Assembly (NCBI GenBank): GCA_045602025.1
Contig: JAZSAT010000008.1
Span: forward strand, 1 to 57,476
Origin: RGIG5579 sp045602025
GTDB lineage: Bacteria > Bacillota > Clostridia > Oscillospirales > SIG627
Direction: 5' to 3'
Length of the DNA stretch: 57,476 nucleotides
Positions 7,743 to 16,528 of this stretch are shown here, piece by piece. The notes below the pieces were generated by a model. It had not been told where the DNA came from. It ran no database searches and saw only the letters and a program-made list of their open reading frames with translations. The first letter of the stretch is position 1, and every line of letters starts with the position of its first letter. The translations under genes and the position numbers were made by a program.

Positions 7743-8093
7743 ATGAACGCAAAAGAATATAAAGATAAAGTCGCACTTTTTCACGATGAGGCTGAGATTC
7801 AGGATGCAGCACCCGGTGTTGTCCGCAGAATTCTCGGTTATTCCGATGATGCTATGTGTGTGGAGAATGTTTTCGAAACCGGAGCAGTCGGTTCACTTCA
7901 TTCCCATCCTCATACACAGGTGACTTATATCGTTTCCGGTCGCTTTTTATTTACAGTCGGAGATGATAAGTTTGAGGTAAAAGCAGGGGATTCTCTTGTG
8001 AAAAAGAACGGTGTCGTTCACGGTTGTACCTGCCTTGAAGGCGGTGTTATGATTGACTTCTTTACTCCTATGAGAGAAGATTTTATTAAGTGA
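7743..8093 (+). CDS. kdgF: KdgF-like cupin, uronate ring-opening enzyme
   Basis: A one-domain cupin of 116 residues. The metal-binding motif SLHSHPHTQVTYIVSG (about residues 55-70) and the second cupin motif around a GVVHGC segment are intact, which would give three histidines for a metal. The pattern closely matches KdgF, which converts unsaturated galacturonate or glucuronate to the linear 5-keto-4-deoxyuronate. Its place between the dehydrogenase and the isomerase supports this role. It has a strong GGAGG ribosome site nine bases after the previous stop. Generic cupins are diverse, so context carries part of the call. Confidence 0.82.
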   Translation: MNAKEYKDKVALFHDEAEIQDAAPGVVRRILGYSDDAMCVENVFETGAVGSLHSHPHTQVTYIVSGRFLFTVGDDKFEVKAGDSLVKKNGVVHGCTCLEGGVMIDFFTPMREDFIK

Positions 8094-8104
8094 GGTTAAA
8101 AAAT

Positions 8105-8740
8105 ATGAAAATTGCTTTGATTAATGAAAACAGCCAGGCTGCCAAGAACGGATTGATTTTTGAACAGCTGAAAAATGTAGTTGAGCCTATGGGTCACACT
8201 GTTGACAACTACGGTATGTTTTCTGCTGATGATGAAGTGCAGCTTACCTATGTTCAGATCGGTATTCTCGGCGCGATCCTTTTGAATAGCGGTGCTGCTG
8301 ATTATGTGATTACAGGCTGCGGAACAGGCGAAGGCGCAATGCTTGCGATGAACAGCTTTCCCAATGTTATTTGCGGCCATGTTGAGGATCCTGTAGATGC
8401 ATATACATTCGCTCATGTAAACGATGGTAACGCGGTTGCTCTTCCTTTTGCAAAAGGCTTTGGTTGGGGTGGCGAACTGAATCTTACCTATATTTTTGAA
8501 AAGCTTTTTGGCTTTGGACACGGTCAGGGATACCCCAAGGAAAGAGTTGTTCCCGAACAGAGAAACAAAAAGATTCTTGACGCTGTCCGCGCAGAAACGC
8601 TTCGTCCTTTGACTGAGTGCTTGGATCGCATTGATCAGGAGCTTTTAAAGGGTGCGGTTGCGAGCAAGGCTTTTCAGGAGCTTTTCTTTGTAAACTGCAA
8701 GGATGAAAAAATTGCAGCATTCATCCGCAATTTGATCTAA
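8105..8740 (+). CDS. RpiB/LacA/LacB-family isomerase (DhuI-like)
   Basis: A protein of 211 residues with the RpiB fold: the N-terminal MKIALINENSQA strand, a central ADYVITGCGTGEGAMLAMN segment matching the catalytic Cys-Gly-Thr-Gly region, and a long C-terminal extension beyond the 150 residues of plain ribose-5-phosphate isomerase B. Members of this size act in unsaturated uronate catabolism as DhuI, isomerising 4-deoxy-5-threo-hexosulose uronate to 2,5-diketo-3-deoxygluconate in place of KduI. The operon context agrees. The ATG at 8105 is preferred to a GTG at 8090 that overlaps the stop of the cupin gene; GAGG lies at 8092-8095. It is the last gene of the operon and is followed by a strong terminator. 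Confidence 0.8.
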   Translation: MKIALINENSQAAKNGLIFEQLKNVVEPMGHTVDNYGMFSADDEVQLTYVQIGILGAILLNSGAADYVITGCGTGEGAMLAMNSFPNVICGHVEDPVDAYTFAHVNDGNAVALPFAKGFGWGGELNLTYIFEKLFGFGHGQGYPKERVVPEQRNKKILDAVRAETLRPLTECLDRIDQELLKGAVASKAFQELFFVNCKDEKIAAFIRNLI

Positions 8741-8751
8741 AAATGTAAAAC

Positions 8752-8782
8752 AAAAAAGCAGGAGCCAAGCTCCTGCTTTTTT
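8752..8782. terminator. Terminator between the uronate operon and the phosphoesterase gene
   Basis: An eight-pair GC-rich stem (8758-8765 with 8769-8776) flanked by six A and six T. It can serve both converging transcripts. Confidence 0.9.
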
Positions 8783-8789
8783 ATTGTCA

Positions 8790-10802
8790 TTAAATTTTGT
8801 ATTTGCCGACAGTACCGTCGAAGCTTACCGCGTACAAGTGATCTTTTTTGATGATCGGTGCGGTAAGGGAGGCAAAATGCAAGGGGATTTTCTTTTTCAG
8901 AACAGGTTCTTTCTTATCGTAGAAGTATACGAATCCATCATTTGCAGCGAAAACAACCTGATCGTCAATGATTTGCACAGGTGCTTCTACCGTTTGCTTT
9001 GATCCTACAATGTAGGAGGAAGAAAATACCAGTGCATTGTCGACGGGGTAACGCCAAAGCTCATCGAGGGTTTCGGGGTCAAGTGCAACAACTCCTTGTG
9101 TTGCGGTAGGCAGATAGAGAACGCCATCGTCAACGGCAGCGCTACCAACCACCTCGGTTTTGTGAGGAATCGGTTTATGCAGAAGAATTTCTCCTGTTTT
9201 TGCGTCGGCAATCGCACCGTGGGAAAATCCAAAAGCATAGATTTTTCCGTCGTGATATAAAGGTGTATTGGTTCTGTACCAGAATGCGCCGGGATTTCCG
9301 ATTTCAGCTTTTTGTGATTTCAGTTCCCATAAGGTTTCACCGCTTTTTGCATTGAGCGCTGCAAGTCTGAACCACTGGGCATTATAGAAAATCGTTTCTT
9401 TGTCATCACTGAAAACGTTTTTGGAAGGTACGTGATCGCCCTTTTTCTGTACTTCACTTTCGAAAAGAATTTTGCCATCGGATGCGCGCAGATAAATTGG
9501 CTTTTTACCGTTGCCGGCATAAACGATATCACCGTTTATTAAGACGGAACCACGATGAAAGTGTTTTTCTCCTTGGCTTTCCTCAAATTTCCAAAGGAGC
9601 TTTCCACTTTCAGCACAAATGCTGTAAACGGTACCTTCGCAGTCTTGCGCAAAAACTTGGGTTTCGTTTGCGCAAATATCGTTTTTTATACTGTTTGCGG
9701 TGGGGAAGAACCAAAGAATTTCACCGCTTTCTTTGTTTATGCCGTATACACCACATTTTTTTGGATAGCCGTCATCGATTGTTGCGCAAAACAGTTTGTT
9801 TCCCGATTCAATCAGAGAAGCGTATTCAACGTATCCGTCAAGCTTTGTTAGCCACATAGGAGATGCTTTTTCCGTATGCGGAAGAAGATTGAACTGAATG
9901 TCTGTGGTAATTTCTTTCTCGTCAATATAAACTCTTCGAACGCTGCCTGCGGTGTTATCGATGCCGCCGCTGTCGGGACGGGAAGAGCACATATGCAAAA
10001 CTTCGTTTTTATCCATTATGAAGTTTGTATGATCGTGTCCTTGAATCCAAGCAATCAAGCCCATTTTGGGAAGGTCATAAGTGCAATCTTCAAAATGTAC
10101 TACAAAGTTTTTTCCTTCGGTGTAGTTGTTGTGTCTGAAAATTACGATAGGCTTCTTTTCTTTTAAAGCAGCAAGGTCGTTCTTAATAAATTCATATGCA
10201 TCGCGAAGCTTGTAACGTGTATAAAAGCCACCGGCACTTTCTGGATATGGGAGGGAAATATAGTGAATATCTCCCAAATCAAAAGAATACCAAATGGGAC
10301 CGTAGAGTGTTTCGTAAACTTGTTCTGCATAATCGCCCACCAAGAAATCGTGATTTCCAAGGCTGTAACGAACGGGACAGCCGATTGTTTCCTGGTTCAT
10401 TTCCTTGTAATGACGCTGAACACCGTCCATAGCGGCAAGATCACCACCGTGAAAAAGAAAAGCGGCGTTATTTTCCTCTACCGTTTTTTTCAGCCAAGGG
10501 ATGAAACTGTCACAGCCTTTTCTTGCAATTTCGGTATCGGAAAGATGAAGAAATGTGTATTTTTTTTGATCTTTAACCGGATCTAAATTAAAGTCGTAAG
10601 TGGATTTTCCTTCTGTAATAATGGAAAACCAGTCGCTGTGAGCATTTGTCAGAACATTGCAGAAAATAAATGCTTCCCGTTCCCAGCCTTCCAGCTGGTA
10701 GAAGCCTTTTTCATCTGTAACAGAAACATTTCTGCCATCACTGACACGGACACCCACCATAGGTTTCCCTGATTTATCATAAACAAAGCCGGAGTATTTC
10801 AT
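8790..10802 (-). CDS. Metallophosphoesterase fused to a PQQ-like beta-propeller
   Basis: A protein of 670 residues. Residues 1-75 look like the small beta domain that precedes many calcineurin-like phosphoesterases (KPMVGVRVSDG, then DEKGFYQL). Residues 82-330 hold the phosphoesterase core with HLSDTE (D89), GGD (119-121), GNHD (149-152), FRHNN and QGHDH. The first motif is D-x-E rather than the usual D-x-H. From about 340 to the end come repeated blades such as SGEILWFF, SGKLLWKF, SGETLWEL and LDELWRYP, a PQQ-type eight-bladed propeller. No signal peptide or membrane helix is visible, so it appears cytoplasmic. It sits alone with its own promoter. The ATG at 10802 replaces an upstream in-frame start that lies in the promoter. 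Substrate unknown. Confidence 0.82.
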   Translation of the reverse strand: MKYSGFVYDKSGKPMVGVRVSDGRNVSVTDEKGFYQLEGWEREAFIFCNVLTNAHSDWFSIITEGKSTYDFNLDPVKDQKKYTFLHLSDTEIARKGCDSFIPWLKKTVEENNAAFLFHGGDLAAMDGVQRHYKEMNQETIGCPVRYSLGNHDFLVGDYAEQVYETLYGPIWYSFDLGDIHYISLPYPESAGGFYTRYKLRDAYEFIKNDLAALKEKKPIVIFRHNNYTEGKNFVVHFEDCTYDLPKMGLIAWIQGHDHTNFIMDKNEVLHMCSSRPDSGGIDNTAGSVRRVYIDEKEITTDIQFNLLPHTEKASPMWLTKLDGYVEYASLIESGNKLFCATIDDGYPKKCGVYGINKESGEILWFFPTANSIKNDICANETQVFAQDCEGTVYSICAESGKLLWKFEESQGEKHFHRGSVLINGDIVYAGNGKKPIYLRASDGKILFESEVQKKGDHVPSKNVFSDDKETIFYNAQWFRLAALNAKSGETLWELKSQKAEIGNPGAFWYRTNTPLYHDGKIYAFGFSHGAIADAKTGEILLHKPIPHKTEVVGSAAVDDGVLYLPTATQGVVALDPETLDELWRYPVDNALVFSSSYIVGSKQTVEAPVQIIDDQVVFAANDGFVYFYDKKEPVLKKKIPLHFASLTAPIIKKDHLYAVSFDGTVGKYKI

Positions 10803-10833
10803 AAAGAATTCTCTTTTCTTATTTGATATAAAT

Positions 10834-10861
10834 ATTTTATACGATTTTTTTAACAAGTCAA
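10834..10861 (-). promoter_or_regulatory. Promoter of the phosphoesterase-propeller gene
   Basis: On the minus strand, TTGACT (10856-10861), 16-base spacer, TAAAAT (10834-10839). Confidence 0.6.
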
Positions 10862-10881
10862 TCAAAAGCTGATTGAAAAAG

Positions 10882-10911
10882 AAAAACGCCGCTTCAAGCG
10901 GCGTTTTTTTT
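10882..10911. terminator. Terminator after fba
   Basis: A CGCCGCTT/AAGCGGCG stem (10887-10903) with A- and T-runs on the two sides, just beyond the aldolase stop codon on the minus strand. Confidence 0.85.
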
Positions 10912-10918
10912 GTAAGCG

Positions 10919-11890
10919 TTATTCAGCCTTGCCAGCGCAACCGAGAACGTTGATCAGCTTGTGACGAACGATTTCTTTGATATTTGCTCTTGCGGGCTTC
11001 AGATATTCTCTGGGGTCGAACTTGGAGGGTTCATCATTGAAGAACTTGCGGATGGTACCGGTCATTGCAAGACGAAGGTCGGAGTCGATGTTGATCTTAC
11101 AAACGGAGAGAGAAGCAGCCTTGCGGAGCTGTTCTTCGGGAACACCGATTGCGTTGGGCATCTTACCGCCGTTTTCGTTAACCATCTTAACATAGTCCTG
11201 AGGAACAGAGGAGGAACCGTGAAGAACGATGGGGAAGCCAGGAAGTCTCTTGGTAACTTCTTCCAAAACATCAAAACGAAGTGCGGGGGGAACCAGAATG
11301 CCCTGCTCGTTTACAGTGCACTGCTCGGGAGTGAACTTGTAAGCGCCGTGGCTGGTACCGATGGCAATTGCAAGAGAGTCGCATCCGGTTCTGGTAACAA
11401 ATTCTTCAACTTCTTCGGGTCTGGTGTAGGAAGCAGCTTCAGCTGCAACATTTACTTCGTCTTCGATGCCTGCAAGGCTACCGAGCTCGGCTTCTACAAC
11501 AACGCCGTGTGCGTGTGCATATTCAACAACCTTCTTGGTGATTTCGATATTTTCCTCAAAAGACTTGGAGGAAGCATCGATCATAACGGAGGTGAAGCCA
11601 CCGTCGATACAAGACTTACAGGTTTCAAAGCTGTCGCCGTGGTCAAGGTGAAGAGCAATCGGGATCTCGGGGCACTCCTGGATAGCTGCTTCAACCAGCT
11701 TTACAAGATAAGTATGGTTTGCATAAGCTCTTGCGCCCTTGGAAACCTGAAGGATAACAGGGGATTTTTCTTCTCTGCAAGCTTCGGTAATACCCTGAAC
11801 GATTTCCATGTTGTTTACGTTGAAAGCACCGACAGCGTAACCGCCGTTGTAGGCCTTTTCAAACATTTCTTTGGTTGTAACAAGTGCCAT
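10919..11890 (-). CDS. fba: Class II fructose-bisphosphate aldolase
   Basis: This glycolytic aldolase of 323 residues is zinc-dependent and splits fructose 1,6-bisphosphate to dihydroxyacetone phosphate and glyceraldehyde 3-phosphate. Visible signatures are GAFNVNNMEI near the N-terminus, the LHLDHGDSFE segment with zinc and catalytic residues, EAELGSLAGIEDE, IGTSHGAYK, VLHGSSSVP and KINIDSDLR. The length fits the class IIA/B short forms of Firmicutes. AAGGAG sits seven bases before the ATG. It is a single-gene unit with a consensus promoter, as expected for a highly expressed glycolytic gene. Confidence 0.96.
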   Translation of the reverse strand: MALVTTKEMFEKAYNGGYAVGAFNVNNMEIVQGITEACREEKSPVILQVSKGARAYANHTYLVKLVEAAIQECPEIPIALHLDHGDSFETCKSCIDGGFTSVMIDASSKSFEENIEITKKVVEYAHAHGVVVEAELGSLAGIEDEVNVAAEAASYTRPEEVEEFVTRTGCDSLAIAIGTSHGAYKFTPEQCTVNEQGILVPPALRFDVLEEVTKRLPGFPIVLHGSSSVPQDYVKMVNENGGKMPNAIGVPEEQLRKAASLSVCKINIDSDLRLAMTGTIRKFFNDEPSKFDPREYLKPARANIKEIVRHKLINVLGCAGKAE

Positions 11891-11940
11891 AATAATTATC
11901 TCCTTTGTTTTTATTATTAATTACTTTAACAATCGGGCTT

Positions 11941-11969
11941 ATTTTATCACGATGAAAAATCAATGTCAA
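11941..11969 (-). promoter_or_regulatory. Promoter of fba
   Basis: On the minus strand, TTGACA (11964-11969), 17-base spacer, TAAAAT (11941-11946); close to consensus. Confidence 0.75.
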
Positions 11970-12011
11970 GTGTGATCGATAAAATTATTGCTGATATTTA
12001 ATGTTTTTTGC

Positions 12012-12830
12012 TTAATTATGTTCTGCAGGGTCAAAGCCTTCAAAAATCCAGGCGTTAAAATGCTTTTTGTTTTTTTCAAAATCTTCTTTCGTTCTGAAAG
12101 TCCAACCTGCATTTTCGGCACCTTGCCACTTTACAAAGCGGAACATCAAAGAAGAATTATCCTTTTGCTTGAAGGAAATAAAATCCGGTCTTCCAATGAA
12201 ATTCAGAAGCTGAAGGCCCAAAAGCCTCTTTGATAAATTTTCCTTGAGAAATTTTGCGGAAAGCTGTCCGCGGCAAATGTCCTTTCTGTATTTTTTGTAC
12301 CAGGAAAGCACTTGCGGATAAAAGGATTGAATGAGATATTTTCCGTTATAGTCGGAAAGGATGTTGTTTGCTTTTTCGCACAATTTTGCAGTGTTATGAT
12401 TCACAACCTTAAATTCTATCAGAAGAAAAACCTGGCCTCTTACCAAGCTTAAAACTTCCTGCAAAGTTGGAATCTTTTCACCGGTTTCCTGAAGCGAGAG
12501 CAATTTGATCTCATCGAGGGTCATTTCTTCGATCATTTTGTTTTCCCCGCACATTCTTTCGGTGTTTTCATCGTGGAAAACTACGACCTGCTCATCTTTT
12601 GTGAGGTGAACATCAATTTCGATGGGAGTATTCTTTTCTAAAGCTTTCTGAAAAGAGAGAAGAGAGTTTTCAGGAACAGATTCGTTTACATTATGAAGTC
12701 CTCTGTGAGCAATCACAGAACCCTTTAAAATCGCTCTGTCGGGATGAATTCTGCCTGCGGGTGAAGTTAGAAAGATCAAAACAAGGTAAATGAGAGATAA
12801 AGCTCCTAAAATGTAAAAAAGATAAATCAT
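12012..12830 (-). CDS. Membrane-anchored glycerophosphodiester phosphodiesterase
   Basis: A protein of 272 residues that would hydrolyse glycerophosphodiesters to glycerol 3-phosphate and an alcohol. One N-terminal membrane helix (about residues 2-22) anchors it. The GDPD core follows: VIAHRGLHN with the catalytic HRG, PENS, EIDVHLTKD with metal ligands E and D, and VVFHDEN. The C-terminal end GRP...ISFKQ through to AWIFEGFD is usual for the family. The ATG at 12830 follows GGAGGAA; an upstream start would run into the preceding gene. It begins 13 bases after the MFS gene stop and is probably co-transcribed with it. Confidence 0.88.
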   Translation of the reverse strand: MIYLFYILGALSLIYLVLIFLTSPAGRIHPDRAILKGSVIAHRGLHNVNESVPENSLLSFQKALEKNTPIEIDVHLTKDEQVVVFHDENTERMCGENKMIEEMTLDEIKLLSLQETGEKIPTLQEVLSLVRGQVFLLIEFKVVNHNTAKLCEKANNILSDYNGKYLIQSFYPQVLSWYKKYRKDICRGQLSAKFLKENLSKRLLGLQLLNFIGRPDFISFKQKDNSSLMFRFVKWQGAENAGWTFRTKEDFEKNKKHFNAWIFEGFDPAEHN

Positions 12831-12843
12831 AAGTTCCTCCAAG

Positions 12844-14127
12844 TTAATTCTTAATATTATCCTTTTGATCTCCGTGGCGAACACAACACATTGTTATGAA
12901 GGATAGCGCAGAGAACAGAACTGCATAAGGGAATAAACTGCGGTATCCGATTGGCAAAATATCAATCAGAAGTCCCGACAGAAGAGGCGTGGTAATTTGC
13001 GCAGCCATGGAAAAGGTGTAATAAAAGCCGGTGTATTTGCCCACATCGGCGCCGCTTGACATTTCAACTACCATTGGGTAAGAGTTTACATTAATTGCTG
13101 CCCAGCCAATGCCTACAATGGAAAATAGAGCGTAAATAATCGGTGTAGCTGATGTTAGAAAAATTGCTGCTGCATAGCAAACAGTCATTAGAATGATACC
13201 AAGAAGAACGGTCTTCTTTCTTCCCAATCGCCCGGAGATCCATCCCAGAGGAACAAATGAGGCAATAGCGGCAATGGTCGCAGTCAAAAGATAACCAGAG
13301 CTTGTACCGAGATCTGCGCCGAGGATTTCAACACAATAGCGGGAAAAGGCCGTTGTAACGGCATTGTAAGCCATAAACCAAAGAAAAACGGAGAGAAGAA
13401 TAAAAACAAGACTCTTAAACACATCCGGAGGGAGTTTTTTACCGGCCTTTTTGTTGTCTTCCTCAGGTTCATCGGCAATAATTTCGTCTTTGATTTCTGC
13501 GAGCAATTTGTTTTCTTTTACAGTCGTGACAAGGATTAAAACACAGGAAAGCATAAACAGAGCAACAATCACAAAAACAGGGAAGAAGGATTGCCCGTCG
13601 GAATAAATCTTTTCCCCGTTTGGACCGGTTTCGCTTTTCAGCATAAACATCATCAAGATCGTAGAGAAAATACCGCCGATGTAGCCCACAAGATTAATGA
13701 TAGCATTTGCCTTTGATCTCAAAGGCTTGGGGGTAACATCGGGCATATAAGCCACAGCCGGGGTGCGATAGGTCGACATGGTAAGAAGAATCAAAAACAG
13801 TGTGACCAGAAAAGGAATAAAGCTCTTTGTGCTTGTAAAAACACCGAGAAGGATCATAAGGATGAAAACAATGATTGTGCCGAAAAGAATATAAGGGGTT
13901 CTTTTTCCGAGGGGGGATTTTGTTTTGTCGGAAAGCGCACCGAAGAACGGGAGCATAAAGATTGCAAGGATATTATCGGTGGACATAACCGCGTTTGCAA
14001 GCAAAGTGGACATGTGAAAAGTATTTTCAAGGATATACGGAATTACCTGATCATACATTTGCCAGAAGGCAAGGATCGACATAAAAGCGAGGCCGATCAA
14101 TGTTGTTCTTTTAACATTTAGTTTCAT
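12844..14127 (-). CDS. MFS transporter
   Basis: A polytopic membrane protein of 427 residues with about twelve helices. The loop between helices 2 and 3 has the MFS motif A variant GALSDKTKSPLGKRTP, similar to sugar carriers of the SLC45/GPH-like type. A charged central loop (EIKDEIIADEPEEDNKKAGKK region) separates the two six-helix halves, and a second motif (GRLGRKKTVLLG) opens the second half. The ATG at 14127 is preceded by AAGGAG. The partner gene downstream is a glycerophosphodiesterase, so a glycerophosphodiester or sugar-related substrate is possible, but nothing in the sequence fixes it. Confidence 0.85.
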   Translation of the reverse strand: MKLNVKRTTLIGLAFMSILAFWQMYDQVIPYILENTFHMSTLLANAVMSTDNILAIFMLPFFGALSDKTKSPLGKRTPYILFGTIIVFILMILLGVFTSTKSFIPFLVTLFLILLTMSTYRTPAVAYMPDVTPKPLRSKANAIINLVGYIGGIFSTILMMFMLKSETGPNGEKIYSDGQSFFPVFVIVALFMLSCVLILVTTVKENKLLAEIKDEIIADEPEEDNKKAGKKLPPDVFKSLVFILLSVFLWFMAYNAVTTAFSRYCVEILGADLGTSSGYLLTATIAAIASFVPLGWISGRLGRKKTVLLGIILMTVCYAAAIFLTSATPIIYALFSIVGIGWAAINVNSYPMVVEMSSGADVGKYTGFYYTFSMAAQITTPLLSGLLIDILPIGYRSLFPYAVLFSALSFITMCCVRHGDQKDNIKN

Positions 14128-14156
14128 TGAAAGCTCCTTACTGATTTGTTCAAGAT

Positions 14157-14185
14157 ATTTTACCACAAAACGAAAAAAGTAGCAA
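14157..14185 (-). promoter_or_regulatory. Promoter of the MFS-GDPD pair
   Basis: On the minus strand, TTGCTA (14180-14185), 17-base spacer, TAAAAT (14157-14162). Confidence 0.6.
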
Positions 14186-14229
14186 TAAAATTTAAAACTT
14201 TTTTTGTGTATAAAAGTATATTTCTGTAA

Positions 14230-14258
14230 TTGACTTTACAGTTATTTTATGGTATAAT
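14230..14258 (+). promoter_or_regulatory. Promoter of ruvCAB
   Basis: TTGACT (14230-14235), 17-base spacer, TATAAT (14253-14258). The leader to ruvC is about 55 bases. No LexA box (GAAC-N4-GTTC type) was recognised. Confidence 0.75.
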
Positions 14259-14321
14259 AATTCGATACTATGGATTTCCATGTGAATCTTTAGAAATACT
14301 ACGAAAGGCGGTCTGCGATAA

Positions 14322-14846
14322 ATGGTCATTTTAGGGATCGATCCCGGAATTGCTACCACAGGTTACGGTGTTTGTAAAAAAGAAAAAGACCGCTTTGAAT
14401 ATTTGGATTGCGGCGTGATCGAAACTGCTAAAGGTCAGCCTGTTGAAGACAGAATCCGCCATGTGCACGACAGCGTTGTAGCACTGATCGAGAGATATTT
14501 GCCGGATGCTCTTGCCATTGAAGAACTCTTTTTTGCTAATAACCAAAAGACAGTGATCAATGTAGCTCAGGCGCGAGGGGTCATTCTTCTTGCAGCACAA
14601 GAAAGAAACATTCCGATTTTTGAATACACGCCACTTCAGGTAAAGCAGTCTGTAGTAGGCTACGGCAGAGCAGAAAAGCATCAGGTGATGGAAATGGTAC
14701 GGATTTTGTTTCGTTTGCCCGGTGTACCGCGGCCTGATGATGCCGCCGATGCGCTTGCCATTGCATTGACTCACGGGTATCGTTCTTCATCACGCATTGC
14801 AAGACTTCAGACGCTTGCCGATTCCAAGAAGACAGGAGGAAAATGA
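14322..14846 (+). CDS. ruvC: Holliday junction endonuclease RuvC
   Basis: This protein of 174 residues resolves Holliday junctions with RuvAB. The N-terminal GIDPGIATTGYG carries the first catalytic aspartate, IEELFF the glutamate, and the C-terminal PDDAADALAIALTH the last acidic residues. It is the first gene of ruvC-ruvA-ruvB; its TGA stop overlaps the ruvA start region. Length is normal. An AAAGGCGG ribosome site precedes the ATG. Confidence 0.96.
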   Translation: MVILGIDPGIATTGYGVCKKEKDRFEYLDCGVIETAKGQPVEDRIRHVHDSVVALIERYLPDALAIEELFFANNQKTVINVAQARGVILLAAQERNIPIFEYTPLQVKQSVVGYGRAEKHQVMEMVRILFRLPGVPRPDDAADALAIALTHGYRSSSRIARLQTLADSKKTGGK

Positions 14847-15445
14847 TGTTTGATTATATTTTCGGCAAAATTGCCTCACTTACTCAAAATAATTGCGTGA
14901 TCGATACCGCCGGTATCGGTTGGAGCTTTTTGATTTCTTCAAAATGCGCAGGTCACCTTTCCGGGAAAACGGAAGCTAAAATATATTCATACCTGAACAT
15001 GGGATCTTCTGACCGTGCCACAATGGAGCTTTACGGCTTTTCTTCCCAGAAGGAGAGAGATTTTTTTATTATGCTGATTGGAATTTCCGGAATCGGTCCG
15101 AAAGCCGCCATTTCCATTCTTTCTGCTTTGTCTCCCGATGAGCTTGCCATGTGTGTATTGTCCGGGGACGCGAAATCTCTTACTGCCGCTCAGGGGATCG
15201 GTATGAAGGGAGCACAAAAGATCATTCTTGAACTAAAGGACAAGATTTCGAAAACAACCGCTGAGCCTACCCTTGCCACCGCAGCAAAACCGGAAGCTTC
15301 TTCTCACCTTACGGAAGCGATCAACGCACTTGTGGTACTCGGTTATCAGCCTCAGGTTGCGGCAAGCGCGGTTAGAGCAGTTTCCGATAAAGCAAACGAT
15401 CTACAGGATTTGATTCGTCTTGCACTGAAATCTATGGGAGAATAA
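14846..15445 (+). CDS. ruvA: Holliday junction branch migration protein RuvA
   Basis: This subunit of 199 residues binds four-way junctions and loads RuvB. It starts with the OB-fold FDYIFGKIASL, has the LIGISGIGPKAAISIL and GIGMKGAQKIILELKDK helix-hairpin-helix motifs, and ends with a C-terminal domain that contacts RuvB (ALVVLGYQPQVA). Two adjacent ATG codons exist (14843 and 14846). The second is chosen because GGAGG at 14835-14839 then has normal spacing. It overlaps the ruvC stop by one base. Confidence 0.95.
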   Translation: MFDYIFGKIASLTQNNCVIDTAGIGWSFLISSKCAGHLSGKTEAKIYSYLNMGSSDRATMELYGFSSQKERDFFIMLIGISGIGPKAAISILSALSPDELAMCVLSGDAKSLTAAQGIGMKGAQKIILELKDKISKTTAEPTLATAAKPEASSHLTEAINALVVLGYQPQVAASAVRAVSDKANDLQDLIRLALKSMGE

Positions 15446-15451
15446 GAAAAG

Positions 15452-16528
15452 ATGACAGAGAATTTTGAAACGGATTTCGAAAACCGCATTGTTTCTGCAA
15501 GCTTTACTCCACAGGATGCTGCGGAAGAATTCGGTGAAGAAAATTCTTTAAGACCGAAAATATTATCTGATTATGTCGGTCAGGAGAAGATCAAGGATAA
15601 TTTGCAGGTGTTTATTCAGGCTGCAAAGCTTCGTTCTGAGCCTCTTGATCATATTTTGCTTTACGGACCTCCCGGCCTTGGTAAAACAACACTTTCTCAT
15701 ATTATTGCCAATGAAATGGGTGTTGGTATTAAGATCACATCCGGACCCGCTATTGAGAAGCCCGGGGATCTTGCAGCGATTCTTTCCTCTCTTTCTGCAG
15801 GTGATGTGCTTTTTATTGACGAGATCCACCGCCTTTCCAGAGCAGTCGAGGAGATCTTATATCCTGCAATGGAGGATTTTGCACTTGATATTATTATGGG
15901 GCAAGGTCCGGCAGCGAGAAGTATTCGAATTCCTCTTGAGAAGTTTACCTTGATCGGTGCAACAACGAGAGCGGGAAGTCTTTCTTCTCCCTTGCGCGAC
16001 CGTTTCGGTATGTTGATGCGTCTGGAGCTTTATACCAACGAAGAGCTTGCTCATATCGTAACCAGAAGTGCCGGGATTCTCGGTATTTCCATTGAGCCTT
16101 GCGGAGCTCTTGAAGTCGCTTCCAGAAGTCGCGGTACTCCCCGAATTGCAAACAGACTCCTCAAGCGTGTTCGTGATTTTGCAATCGTGAAAGGAGACGG
16201 TGTGATTACCGATGAGATCGCAAAGCTTGCTTTGGATCGTCTTGAAGTAGACAACCTCGGTCTTGACCAGATTGACCGCAAGATATTAACGGCGATCATT
16301 AAGAATTTTTCAGGCGGTCCTGTAGGACTTGAAACTCTTTCCGCTACGGTAGGAGAAGAGTCCATCACCATTGAAGATGTTTACGAGCCTTATTTGATGC
16401 AGATCGGATTTTTGTCCCGTACTCCCCGAGGCAGATGCGTGACGCCTCACGCCTATCGGCATTTGGGACTTTCAGCCCCTACTGTGTCCCATCAAATGAC
16501 AATGCAAGGCTTGGAGGAGAATGAGTAA
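15452..16528 (+). CDS. ruvB: Holliday junction helicase RuvB
   Basis: A AAA+ motor of 358 residues for branch migration. Walker A GPPGLGKTT, Walker B LFIDEIHRL, sensor GATTRAG and the arginine-finger segment SPLRDRFG are all present. The C-terminal winged helix has GGPVGLETLSATVGE and the conserved end RGRCVTPHAYRHLG. The N-terminal leader is about 20 residues longer than the core. It begins six bases after ruvA and its stop overlaps the next gene by one base. Confidence 0.97.
   Translation: MTENFETDFENRIVSASFTPQDAAEEFGEENSLRPKILSDYVGQEKIKDNLQVFIQAAKLRSEPLDHILLYGPPGLGKTTLSHIIANEMGVGIKITSGPAIEKPGDLAAILSSLSAGDVLFIDEIHRLSRAVEEILYPAMEDFALDIIMGQGPAARSIRIPLEKFTLIGATTRAGSLSSPLRDRFGMLMRLELYTNEELAHIVTRSAGILGISIEPCGALEVASRSRGTPRIANRLLKRVRDFAIVKGDGVITDEIAKLALDRLEVDNLGLDQIDRKILTAIIKNFSGGPVGLETLSATVGEESITIEDVYEPYLMQIGFLSRTPRGRCVTPHAYRHLGLSAPTVSHQMTMQGLEENE

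Noticed and set aside
10961..11920. Long plus-strand open frame of 319 codons opposite fba
   Set aside because: It is the antisense of the aldolase gene with no start signal; aldolase motifs on the minus strand are complete.
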